DNA of 64,000 bases from Rutstroemia sp. NJR-2017a BVV2 (Eukaryota > Ascomycota > Leotiomycetes > Helotiales > Rutstroemiaceae), in contig NJPS01000006.1 of the NCBI GenBank assembly GCA_002946415.1, positions 1 to 64,000 of the forward strand, in the 5' to 3' direction. The notes under the pieces are model-generated. The model was not told the DNA's origin. It did no database searches and saw only the letters and a list, made by a program, of their open reading frames with translations. Position numbers and translations under genes: made by a program. Positions 32,958 to 43,476 of this stretch are shown piece after piece. Every line of letters starts with the position of its first letter. Position 1 is the stretch's first letter.

Positions 32958-34480
32958 TCAGCCCGTCTTATTTTTCGCGACCTTACCCTTCTTTTCCTCC
33001 GCAACAGGCCGCGCAACGATTTTATCCCGCCGTTTCAATTTCGCGACCGGCGATTCATCCTTCAGCCCTTTCCACTTATACATATCTTTCCCATCATGCG
33101 CAGCCTCCTAATCCAAAAGCAGCCCAACGGTGCGCCAACGCTCCGCCTTCATCGCTTCGTGAAGCGCGGCACGCTTCGCTTTGCCGACCGCCTTGACATT
33201 CGCCTTATGCAGCAGCAGCACTCTTACTACTGAGGTAAAGCCAAGGGATGCAGCACGGTGCAGAGAAGTCCAGCCATTATTACCTCCTCGCCAAGTTTCA
33301 GTTACATCGACTTTGGCGCTAGTCAACATTTTCAAACATCTAACCGCTGACTCTCGATAGCGAGAGAGACGCCGAGTTTATCCTCCATATTTCGCTTTTG
33401 AGACTTCTCTTTTCGTTTAAACCGACTTTTTTCGCATACATCACGCAAACCTAGCATACAGGCCGCAAAGAAAGGATCTGGGGGCGATGAAAGCATGGGT
33501 GTAATCAAGGAGTAAACCTTTGGGAACCTTTCCGAAAGATGACCTTGATCCCATCCAACACGTTGAGTCTTGGCACTGATCATGGACTTCTTGTTATGAA
33601 AGGTCTGAATCCAAGTTTGGGCCCAAATATTGAATGCAGTACGGGGATGCTTGCGGAAGAAGAAAGTGTTGGTTAGATCTCGAAGCACGTTCGTAGTGTC
33701 TTCGTCGCTCTTCCGAAAAATAGAAGTAGGCAAGTTGCCAATTTGGCTGCATGTAACTTTTGTGCTCGAAATCCTCTATAATACGCGAACTAGAAGAAAC
33801 CGCCGTTAGTTGTTAATCTAAAGGGGGTCGTATTGCTGTTGAACGTACATGAGGAAAGTCTTGCCCATTCCATCTTTGAAAGAGTCAGCGACGAACTATG
33901 TGAGAACTCATTCGAACTTACATATGCCATGCAGCCAGTACGCCGATCGAGTATCATGGTTCTCCATTCAATCGCTGATATGCTTCACGAACCAATTACC
34001 TCGATCCCGGAATCTGTCAGAATTCTGCACGACTGGTGGCTGTCGGTTTATGTTTGCAAATCCAACCAACGACTTTTCTGTCTTCTTTCTATGCTGATCT
34101 TCATCTGTTCGATGTCTTTCTTCATTGTAGCCTGTAGGCTGTCGATAGATCCAAATGCTGCTAGGTCAAGTGCTTGTAGACAGTCATTGTTAGCGAGTCT
34201 TATCTCCTTTATGCAATCCGACCACGAGTCCAATGCAAAAGCATCTCTGACTTTTCGTTTTAGGATGTGTCGATTCAGATGATGTGCCGCCAAAGCCTGG
34301 AAGCGGAGAACACTGGTAAATAATTGAGTCGTGCGGGGAAAAACTGATGCACGAAGTTCGGAAGAGACTACTTTAACATATCTGCTTTCCATGGCTGCAT
34401 ACAACCTGATAATATCCGCGACTGTTTCTATGCCACTGAGCAGCCCTGGAAGACTTTTTTTAAGGTTCAAACATAGCTGG
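32958..34480 (-). pseudogene. Decayed NLR-like gene: DUF7708-type N-domain, P-loop remnant, ankyrin repeats
   Basis: Reading the minus strand, 34480-34060 encodes the helical N-domain seen before NACHT in fungal NLR-like proteins (TTQLFTSVLRFQALAAHHLN, then DAFALDSWSDCIKEIR). Next comes a NACHT entry, GNWFVKHISD, interrupted by TGA at 33968-33970, then HDTRSAYWLHGI. A Walker A remnant GMGKTFL follows beyond a short intron. Downstream are SRIIEDFEHKSYMQ, LAYFYF, DTTNVLRDLTNTFF, and ankyrin repeats (NGWTSLHRAASLGFTSVVRV). Breaks: a one-base frame loss near 34055-34065, the TGA above, a frame shift at the A5 run 33716-33720, and TAG at 33108-33110. The TAG is followed by 49 more open codons ending at 32958. 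Only a short part of a NACHT domain remains. A canonical intron (GTATGC donor) joins GLRD to SAVRCLKML, so not every frame change is damage. Confidence 0.68.
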
Positions 34481-35335
34481 TAAAATCGTCAGCCAATATC
34501 TAGACGCTTGAAGGGCGGGGAACTTAAGTCGTACCGTCAAGACAACGCAAATTGTCCTGGTGGCTTAAAATTCCTCACATCGCGTTCGCAGAAAGTGTAA
34601 CTGTGGCTGGTTCTCATGTTGAATTTGCAGCCACAGCCCAATCCAGGTGAAAAATGCGCATTGCTTCCATAATGATACCCAGAATCCAGTAATCTCACGG
34701 CTGCACCTGGACAACCTTCGAAAGAGCACGATTTCCTGCAGCCATCGAATCATCTGTGCTGAGTGGTCTCGTACCCAATGCATCGAACCTGCGAACAAAG
34801 TCCAGATGGCAACGCGACAAGCTGCACATCCCTGAAGGTGATGCCATTTATGGGAAGAGCGCATGCGATGCTGTGATAAGGAAACGATATGATAGCTGTT
34901 GAGAGAAAATGGGGTTTGAAACATTCGGCGGGCGGACCGCATGCTGCGCATGGCCAGCAGCCGTCGATCAATTTACTGCTCTCTCTGCGGGGTTTCTCGC
35001 ATAGGTATTCTTACATTTTCTTCTAAGTTATTGGGCACTCTAGTCAGTCTTTCCTTTCCATCCACAGATGCAAGCCGAAACAGTGCGACAACGCTATTGG
35101 CGTCATCCTCTACTGTGGTCCGACGACAAACTAACGGAAACTGGGCACAGTTTGACAATCTGTATGGACGCCGTGAGGTAACAATATGCCACCAACGTTT
35201 CCGCGACACAGTCTCCAGACGAGTTTTGAGTGATGTACGGAGTACAGGTTATATGGAGTCTGGTTATCACCTACGAAGTAATCTTACGGACGTCTCTGGT
35301 TACCAGATGCAGCTTGAATCTTAGTGGGTATCCGG

Positions 35336-35360
35336 GAACGCGAACGCGAACGCGAACGCG
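35336..35360. repeat. GAACGC hexamer tandem repeat (4 copies)
   Basis: Four perfect GAACGC units plus one extra base are visible by eye in non-coding sequence. Confidence 0.85.
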
Positions 35361-35642
35361 CTGTTCCTCTGCACTTTCCCTTCTCCCCTCTCAACCCATT
35401 GAACCTTTTTCCCAGATCATGTAAGTCAATCTTACGAAGAAAGGGTATGTGTTTGAGCTTGAGGACGTGTCGAATTATTTTGCCAGCAATAAGTTATGCT
35501 TTTGGCTTGCCCCGCTTCCGCCCCGTCATCGTCACAACGTCACATTTTTCGGTTTTTTTTTAAATAACTCGAAAGCTTCAAGAACGCGGAATTAGGTCAT
35601 GGCACGGGTCTGCCACCGTCTGGGTGAAACTTGGGCGACCAG

Positions 35643-35681
35643 TGACCCAGCGACCCAGCGACCCAGCGACCCAGCGACCGC
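35643..35681. repeat. 8-bp tandem repeat (CGACCCAG), about 4.5 copies
   Basis: The first copy starts TGACCCAG, followed by three perfect CGACCCAG units and a partial one; GACCG-rich sequence continues to 35700. Confidence 0.85.
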
Positions 35682-36053
35682 GCGACCGCCGACCGACCGT
35701 GCTTTACTGTAGTTGGGTTAAACGGCGCGTGAATCATCCTTGCAAAATATGCCTATGCAGATTTTACACTTCATCTGTCGTATTTCCCCCCATTTCCAAT
35801 CACAACTTCTTTCCTGGCAAGTTGATTTCTTTCTAATGAGTTTGATTTGATTTCCAATCTTTGAGATTGGTTTGCCGGCGAATTATATTATTACTTAGTA
35901 CATCAATTTAACCTCCTAATATTCGACATTACTATTCCGAGCGGAATCGGCGCCGAAATCTTCAAGGGTTGCCGAATCCTACTTTTTCGACACACATCAT
36001 ACCAGCGAAAATTCCCCAGATCATAGTCGACACTCGGCAGATCTTTACATATT

Positions 36054-37756
36054 ATGGCTTTGTCTCCAATTGCTGCGAAAGCTTTGGCAAAAGCAGAAGC
36101 GGTATGATTTCCCCTACCCTACCTTCATTAGCTGTTCAACCCCCACCAAACGTCGCGGTATTAACGCGTTTGAAAATCTAGAGTTGCTATATCCTTTATG
36201 GCTCGGGCTACTTCACAGAGGAAGAATGGACCAGGCTCGACCTATTGCTCCATAAGGGCAAACACGTCTTCGAAGATGGACCCTCTCAGCCCGACTCGAA
36301 TCACGTCTACGCTCCGACAATTAAAGAAAAGGTGGCAGATACGCGGAAGCAGAAGGTGCCCAGTAACTATGCCGAGGAACTCCTCTTGGTTTTTGACGAC
36401 GTCGTGGAAGAGGTAGCAGAGAAGCATGTTCCTGTTAAGGCAGTTGGTTCATCCTCGCAAGATTTTGACCACCAGAACAACAAGACTACGTCGGAATTGG
36501 AGATAGCTTCACCTATTTCAGCTAACTCCGAGGAGCCAGCGAATACCTTTAGTCCAGTTGAGTCCTCTGAGAGCAGTGCGTCTTCTGTCACCTACGACGT
36601 GCCTAAAGGAAACGGTTCTGTTAGGTCTGCGAGTGTCGATGCTGCGAATACCACAGAGATCCAACAAATGTCAAGGCCTAAAAATGGGTTGGCCACAGCA
36701 CCTGTCTCACAACTGAATAAAGCTCCTCAAGATGGCCAAAGGCCGGGGCTGCCACCCGGCGTAACTTTAGAACAGCTTGAGTTAGCGAAGAGTTTCATGG
36801 GCGGCGTGGCCAAGAAATACGGATCAAGTCCCTCTCCGCAAAACGCAAAGAAAGAGCCCGAGCGAATCGACTGGGCAACTGAAGTCAATGAAGCTGTAGC
36901 ACAAAATGCACTTCCGTCCAGGCCGCGTAGTGTTGTTTCTTCTACGCCCTCTGCAAGCACTGGATCAAATGTTCGTGTCGGTCTTTCTCCTGCTGAGAAC
37001 TTGCGGCGCATTGAACTTTTCACCAAAACCTTTGGCAGGCCTCCCAAAGCTCTTTCTGACTATTATCAGCCAAAAAATCCAGAGTTCAATCCTCCGTGGT
37101 TAAAAGCCTCGACTGTTGCGCCATCGTCACTTGGGGGTGCGCCAGGTGTGCCAGGTGCACCTCCTACTCCGGCTGCTTTACATGCGCGCTCTCCTAGTTC
37201 TCTTGGTCAAAACAAGTCTGTCAACAGCGTAGGCCCGCAGAATTATGCTCCCCTGTCCAAGATTAATGTTGGCTCAGTCTATGTGACTACAGAGAGCTAC
37301 AGCGATCGGAACGGTTCAGTTAACCTTGCCTTTGATGCCGGCGACAAAATTAGAATTTCTAAATATGTTTCGGGCAATATGTGGCGAGGAGAAAATCTCA
37401 GAACCAAGGTGACTGGTCACGTCCAAAAATCATTCCTGAAAGAGGACAGCGTCAATGCGAGTAGAGCTGTGCTCCAGATTAAACCCGCTTCAATTCGGAA
37501 TTTGGTTGACGATATTGAAGCGACAAATGCAGCTCAATGGGAAAGTGATGCTGATATTATAGTGCCCACTGATCGTCCACAGCCTAATCCGCAAGTTGGG
37601 GGGAAGCCTAGTTACGAGGAACCACGGGAAGCTTCGGCTTTCACTGGTATCAAGGAGGAGACGAGGGTTGAAGTCGAAAAGCTCTGGGATGAGAAGGTTA
37701 GTCCTTCGGCGTCCGAACGCACTGACCTCCTCTGCCAGCCATACATGAAAGGCTGA
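36054..37756 (+). CDS. SH3-domain protein
   Basis: Exons 36054-36101 and 36182-37756, 540 residues. The first exon encodes MALSPIAAKALAKAEA, and the splice joins it to SCYILYGSGYFTEEEWTRL. A long Ser/Pro-rich disordered region follows. Residues ~395-455 form an SH3 domain: VYVTTESYSDRNGSVNLAFD, AGDKIRI, NMWRGEN and TGHVQKSFLKE. The ALYDY core is replaced by TESYSD, and the conserved WW pair is reduced to a single W. An earlier helical stretch (ENLRRIELFTKTFGRPPKAL) may be a second module. It is probably a scaffold or endocytosis adaptor. The predicted stop lies within an 8-bp tandem repeat. A GTTAGT donor at 37697 allows another 3' exon, so the C-terminus is uncertain. Confidence 0.78.
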
Positions 37757-37799
37757 AAGGCTGAAAGGCTGAAATGCTGAAATGCTGCAATGCTGAAAT
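37751..37799. repeat. 8-bp tandem repeat (GGCTGAAA/TGCTGAAA), six copies
   Basis: Three GGCTGAAA-type units are followed by three TGCTGAAA-type units, one with a substitution. The first unit contains the stop codon predicted for the SH3 protein. Confidence 0.85.
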
Positions 37800-38225
37800 C
37801 CCGGCTCTGTGCTCTTTCCTATGCATAAAGTTTGAATGAAGAACAACGCTAGGAATTTAGTGTTCTTCCAGTGGTTGCATTCTCATTTAACGATTCCACA
37901 ATTTGTGCTAGGTGGAAGCTAGTACTTCCAATAAATGAGCCCACAACCACAAAGTACTGCCCGGCGGCCTGAGTCACTCCCCCCCCCTCCCCCCAGTTCC
38001 GGACTACTTCAACCGTCGTGGGTGCCTTCCCGCCTTCCCACTTTCGCACCTTCCCCAAATCCCTCCCCCACATAAGCTGGTTACCAATCTTTGCGCAACA
38101 AGTCATCTTACAATTAACCAATTATACTGACCGATCACCTTCATTGATAGTTCACGCGAATAATCACCAGAAATCGGACGACCGATTCCAGCGACAATTC
38201 GGTTGCTTCCTTTGAGACCGCTGAA
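37757..38225. other. Intergenic spacer and promoter of the CCCH gene
   Basis: Includes the end of the 8-bp repeat and a C-rich patch at 37979-37995. No gene is seen. Confidence 0.5.
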
Positions 38226-39175
38226 ATGGCTAGGCGTCGGCGGAATCAGATCAAGTATACTTCACCTCATCGACTGGTTGTTCCTAAGACTGAAGTTTGC
38301 TGGTATATCATATGCTCCCCCCTAACACATTTCCTTTCCATCACCGGCCTCTGTCAAAATTTTCTTTTGTTTCCTGGCGTTCATGCTTTTCCTTCTCTAC
38401 AATATCGCATAATAAATAACGTGATCTTCGGCTGACAAGCTCCAGGTTCTGGGCCTCGAATAATTCATGTCGTTTCCAGGAACATGAATGCCGGGATCTT
38501 CATGAACATCGGGACGATACAGCCGGCACTAACTTCCGAGATGGCCGAGTCACCACTTGGGGTTCCATCCGCGATTACGTTGATCCAGTTCCAGAACCGC
38601 CTGCCGGAGAAGAGCATACTCCTCCCAAAGATCCTTCTACCACAGTAGGAAAGCAATTCACGTGTCATTTCTGGGCCGGTGGATTCTGCCATCACTCGGA
38701 GGATCGATGTAAATTTCTCCATACATATGTAGGCAGTCAGGGAGTTCTGAAAAAGCCCGTGGCTCTAGCGGCAATTGAGAGGTATAAGAAAGAAGAAAAA
38801 GAAGCTAAGAAGGTCCCGGATCAACATGTCGAGGAACCAAAGGCTGAGGTGAATGAGTCATGGCGCGCCAAATCAGCAACGGACGGTGGTTGGAGAGACG
38901 CGACAAACAACGATTGTGGTCAGGCTGTGGCTTATGACTGGGGCCAGACCGTGAACAACAGTAGCTGGGATGATACAGCGAACAATGGTTGGGGCCAGCC
39001 TGCGGGTGATGATTGGGGTCAGCCGACGCAGAATGGGTGGTTTCTGATGGAAGGAGAACAACGCGAAGAGCTTTCGGGTGAAGATGAGAATGCGAAGGAA
39101 GACGATGAGCAAAAGGATGAGACATATACTTCTCCCGTGCAAGAAGTCGAAACTAGTACTAATTCGGCTTGGTAA
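38226..39175 (+). CDS. Twin CCCH zinc-finger protein with WG/GW tryptophan array
   Basis: Exons 38226-38302 and 38446-39175, 268 residues. Two CCCH fingers are visible. Finger 1 is C25-x8-C34-x6-C41-x3-H45 and finger 2 is C99-x7-C107-x6-C114-x3-H118. They share the frame C-x-FWA...C...C-x-x-LH, so one arose from the other. The intron splits the codon for Trp26, just after the first zinc ligand. Residues ~165-224 form a spaced tryptophan array: W165, W175, W191, W200, W208, W216, W224. Most occur as DWGQ, GWGQ or NGW, with DCGQ at 183 where a Trp would fit. The tail is strongly acidic and ends SAW. CCCH fingers usually bind RNA. WG/GW arrays of this spacing are known as Argonaute hooks in Tas3/GW182-type proteins. 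A link to RNA silencing or mRNA decay is inference. Confidence 0.8.
38861..39040 (+). repeat. Short-period Trp-Gly coding repeat
   Basis: This segment encodes repeats of about 8 residues (24-27 bp) with the core (D/G)WGQ. The last four Trp residues are exactly 8 apart. The DNA copies are imperfect, so the pattern is kept mainly at protein level. Confidence 0.7.
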
Positions 39176-40833
39176 GAAAAATGCATGTTTGTGATTTCAG
39201 CTAAAATCTTGGTTTTAAGAGGTGCGCGAGTTTTGCGGAACTGCGCCAATATTTGATGAAAAGGTATGCAGTCTGTTTATAGGGACATGTTGTTGGTTTT
39301 ATTGGATTGGGTTCCCGAGTTTGAGATGATTTCGGCTACAAACCCCATTTGCATGGGCGAAGATATCGGGCGTGGGTATGTTATCAAAGCGGGAAACTAT
39401 CTAGGGGACTGAAAGGAGTTGCTACGCGTTTAGGAAAGGTTTGGGTTTGGATGAAAAGATATCTACTCGCGTCATTCTTGTGGCCTCATGGAGTATGGTC
39501 GCTTGTATTGCTTTAGGCGTTGATTCAAAAAATAAGAAAAAGCATATCAAAACCGGTTGTAATGAAATGGATGAGTTGGGCTCCTCGATATGCTAGTGAG
39601 AGGAGTATAGAATGCAACTCGCTAAACTCATATCTGCATAACACGCATAGATATGTATTAAGTCAGGGCCGCCTTGTGGATATCGCAGCCACCTTGCAAG
39701 AAACTATAAGAACGGGATGTTACCGTAGAAAATCGACCAACCTGCCACTCCACCCCCGGCCCCTCGACGACCCAGCTGGAGAAAAACGTGGAAAGGAAAA
39801 ACTTGCTCCGGAAAACTCTAAAAACTCTTCAGAGATCTTCCATCCATCCTCGGTCAGATTTCACCCCCAACAAGACCCATTAACCCATTCATATCATCTC
39901 TTTCTACCCACCTAACCTCCGTTTGGTGTCGCATACGGTGTCTTCTCGGACACACTCTCCTGATATCCTCATGACGACCGACCGACCGGTCAGCTGAGTC
40001 GCGGGCCTGGGTTCCTCTTTCGTCGCTTGCTCCGTTCTCCATGTTCCCCACAAGTGCGGGGTATATTTGTGGAACTGGGGGAAAGGGCGTATGCGAGGGG
40101 AGAGGTTCGCTACGCGCGGTGCTGCGTGTGTAGAGGGTGAGAAGGACCGACTAGGGCGGGAGAGGTGGCGTGTGTATTTTGGGGGTGATAGGTGCGGTAG
40201 AGGGAGAGAGATTCGATTTGGGTTTTGCGCTTCTTGCTGTCAATTGATCTATGTGCCGTCTTGGCGTGGGCTTGACGTTGCATGCATATATGCTTGTTTG
40301 ATTTTCGGTGGGTTCCGAGCAGTTTCCTGCCTTATTCAGTTATGGCGGGTGTAGATTCTGAACGTCAAATCGCAATATCCGCCGGCTTTAAGCCGAGATC
40401 TCCATCGACTTTCCCCCTGGCATTAGCCAGCTACTTAGCTCTTTCTCGCGAACGCTGAAGACTGACAAGTGCAGGGCAGCATTACGTGTGTGGTGGCTAA
40501 TCTTCATGACTACGCGCGTGGAGGGAAACGCTTGTAATGCATTCTTATATTACTCGTTGCGTTCTACCAATGTAAATATTGCCGTCGGCGCCTTGGCACA
40601 GATGTAGTGCGTGGTCTTATTGTACAACCCAATAACGTTGCCGGAGCTATGATAATGATGGAGGTTTTGCTTCATCTGGTTCTGGATGATTGTATAGGCT
40701 ATATGCGAGGGATAAGATCTGAGGGACTAAGTGGTCTCCGTCGTGGTGTATAAAGAGGGCAAGACGAGACTGCTCGAATGTCTGCCACATTCTGTTCATC
40801 ATCCAGTGTCTTTCTTTCTGTCATAGTTCCACC
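39176..40833. promoter_or_regulatory. 1.7-kb region upstream of the AA13 gene
   Basis: A TATAAA box at 40749-40754 lies 80 bp before the LPMO start. No convincing gene is present; the longest open frame (39520-39915) has no recognisable content. I saw no clear AmyR-type paired CGG site near the start. Confidence 0.5.
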
Positions 40834-42189
40834 ATGAGGTCCACCACTGTTCTCACAGCCTTTGGCTTCCTCTCTTCCGTCCACGGACATGGCTACCTGA
40901 CTATCCCTTCAAGTCGAACCAGTCTCGGCCACTCGGTAATCCCACTTCTCTATCCCCTCCCTCTACTCTACACCCACTAACCCATCTGTCCCCTCTCCAG
41001 GTCGGAATCGACACTTGCCCCGAATGCACCATCCTCGAGCCCGTAACCTCCTGGCCCGACCTCGACTCCGCACCCGTCTCCCGCTCCGGCCCCTGCGGCT
41101 ACAACGCTCGCGTGAGTGTCGACTACAACTACCCAACCACAAACTGGGGCCTCACACCCGTAGCAACCTACACCGCCGGGCAGATCGTCACCGTCCAATG
41201 GTGCGTCGACCACAACGGTGACCACGGCGGCATGTTCAGCTACCGCATCTGCGAAGATCCCACACTCACCGCACCGCTCATAACCCCCGGCCACATCCCC
41301 ACCGATGCCGAGAAGCAAGCCGCCGAAGACTGTTTCGAAGCCGGGATTCTGCCCTGCACCGACGTGAACGGCGCTGTGTGCGGCTACAACCCTGACTGCG
41401 TCGCTGGGCAGCCATGCTATCGCAACGACTGGTTCACATGCAATGGCTTCAACGGCGGGGACCAGACGAAATGCCAGGGCGTGGATAACTCCGCGCTGGG
41501 CGCATGCTACACCTCGATTTCCGGGGGCTATACAGTGACGAAGAAAATCAAGATGCCCAACTATATCTCCAATCATACATTGCTGAGTCTGAAATGGAAT
41601 TCCTTCCAGACGGGCCAGATCTATATCACTTGTGCTGATATTGCGATATCCGGCTCTGGGGGGTCTTCTTCTTCGACTTCGAAACCGTCAACTTCGACTT
41701 CGAAATCCACTTCTTCGACTTCGAAATCTACCACCTCGAGCACTTTAACCACTTCAAAAATCACGACCACAACGACATCGACTACGTCGGCGGTGGCTTG
41801 TACCCAGGCTTCCACGGTAGCAGTCACGTTCAACGAGCTCACAACTACGGTCGTAGGCCAAACAATCAAGATCGCAGGTTCCACAGACGAGCTCGGAAAC
41901 TGGGATACGAGTAAAGCAGTAGCGTTGAGCGCGGATCAGTACACGAGTGCGAATCCGCTCTGGAGGGGGACGGTGAATTTGAAAGTGGGCACCGTGGTGC
42001 AGTATAAGTTTTTGAGGGTGGAGAGTTCGGGGAGTGTGGCTGTGAGTTTTCTGTTCCTTTATGTTTTTCTGATTGATAGACTGACGATTTGGGATCTTAC
42101 AGTGGGAAAGCGATCCGAATCGCGTGTATACGGTGCCGGCGGCGTGTGCGACGGCGGCGACGGCGACGGTTGGGAGTACATGGCGTTAG
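40834..42189 (+). CDS. AA13 lytic polysaccharide monooxygenase (starch-active) with CBM20
   Basis: Exons 40834-40935, 41001-42041 and 42103-42189, 409 residues. A signal peptide ([18 protein letters not shown]) leaves His19 as the mature N-terminus, [14 protein letters not shown]; this is the first histidine of the copper brace. AA13 landmarks follow: [30 protein letters not shown], and [18 protein letters not shown], which supplies the second brace histidine. The domain ends near [15 protein letters not shown] Ser/Thr linker of about 60 residues leads to a C-terminal CBM20: [46 protein letters not shown] and [12 protein letters not shown]. These secreted enzymes cleave starch oxidatively with O2 or H2O2 and help amylases on granules. 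All features look intact. Confidence 0.96.
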
Positions 42190-43476
42190 GGAAGGTTAGA
42201 TGTGGGAGGAGGAGGGTTGGGGTTGGGGTGTTGTAGGGTATGGTTAAAGGTGAAAGGGAGGGGATGGAGCGGATTTGGGGTATGGGGATGTGATGTGTGT
42301 AATAAAAGTTTAGTTAGGGGCGTAATGGAATAGTTGTCTGCTTTTATCTGCCGGAGAAAATGATACTCAGTGGTGAGATAGCTCTTCTGGAATTTGGATC
42401 TAATGGAAGTCAATCTATTTGCCTCTCGTTGTATATTTCAAGCACATTCATGCTCTTTCAACCCCATTATGGCCTTTGTCTTAGAGCTGTCTACTACAAT
42501 TATACATAAGCTAACCGGAATGACATCCACTGATTGTTGTATTCCTCTTCTTTACCCCACTGAGACGGTTTCAATGCGTATCCATCTTTGTCTTTGGTAG
42601 TATTCTCTTCATTATGCGTCTCTTTGTTAAGTTGAGTGATAAACGAACTGTCTCTAATGTAACTTTCTTGCTTTAGTCACCTTAATCAGTTAGAATCCTG
42701 CCCGATATCTGGAAGTCAGAAGACGATGATGCACCTTTTGTATGTCAGGCTGATGGCAAATGTATTCATGGCTGACCCAAGACTTTCCAGTGCTGCCTCA
42801 GTGAGTATTCTGACCTTGTTGAATCGCTCCATGTCGACTCTGTCGGGGTCTGATTATCATTGATCATTCAGTCCCGCATGGCCATTCACCTCGAACAACA
42901 TGTAATTCTTTTTACAAGACGCTGTGTAGTGTTCACAAGAGTAAAATGGAAATCCGCACGCTCCCACAGCCCCGATTTCATCCCCATATGGAAGCTACCG
43001 CCGTTTGACGATGAGGAGTGACTTCGAGGAAGGGTATATGCATCCGAAGCTTTCAAATATATCCAAAGAATGAGCATCTCTCGTTGCTACTTATATCACC
43101 AACTTCTCAATCACGTAGTGAGGTTCGGATCATCTGCCTTGCACCAACAATCCGAACTTCTATTTTTATAGCCATACGGCATTTCACTGCCCATCACAAT
43201 TATATCATTTGCTGATTTAAGAAATTCACCGCAATATCTGTAGGCTGAGTATTAAGATTATTCACTTCCAATCCTCGTATTCAACAATCATCTTTATTGT
43301 ACAAAGTACCTGTGGTACTTGATATATTTGAATACATCATCATCGTTGAATCGCTCTCTCTTACTCTTATTTCATAAGCTTTACTCAACTTGACACTCGA
43401 GAATTATCCTCCCAGCAGAACAACATATCTCCTCTTCATAATCGAGATACAAGCAAGTCTCACTACCAACGCAACC
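42190..43476. promoter_or_regulatory. 1.3-kb intergenic region before the GPI-type protein gene
   Basis: AT-rich near 43170-43330, with no gene recognised. Confidence 0.45.

Larger units (their letters stand above)
34481..36053. promoter_or_regulatory. 1.6-kb region upstream of the SH3 gene, with short tandem repeats
   Basis: It may hold remains of the first exon of the decayed NLR gene (open minus frame 34565-34951), but no motif confirms this. Two short tandem repeats lie at 35336-35360 and 35643-35681. No intact gene is seen. Confidence 0.45.

Noticed and set aside
33332..33420. Apparent frameshift between the P-loop part and the ankyrin part of the decayed NLR gene
   Set aside because: A canonical intron (GTATGC donor, GAGAG acceptor) joins the frames as GLRD-SAVRCLKML, so this one is probably normal splicing.
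39520..39915. 131-codon plus-strand frame before the AA13 gene
   Set aside because: No recognisable motif; composition like translated intergenic DNA.
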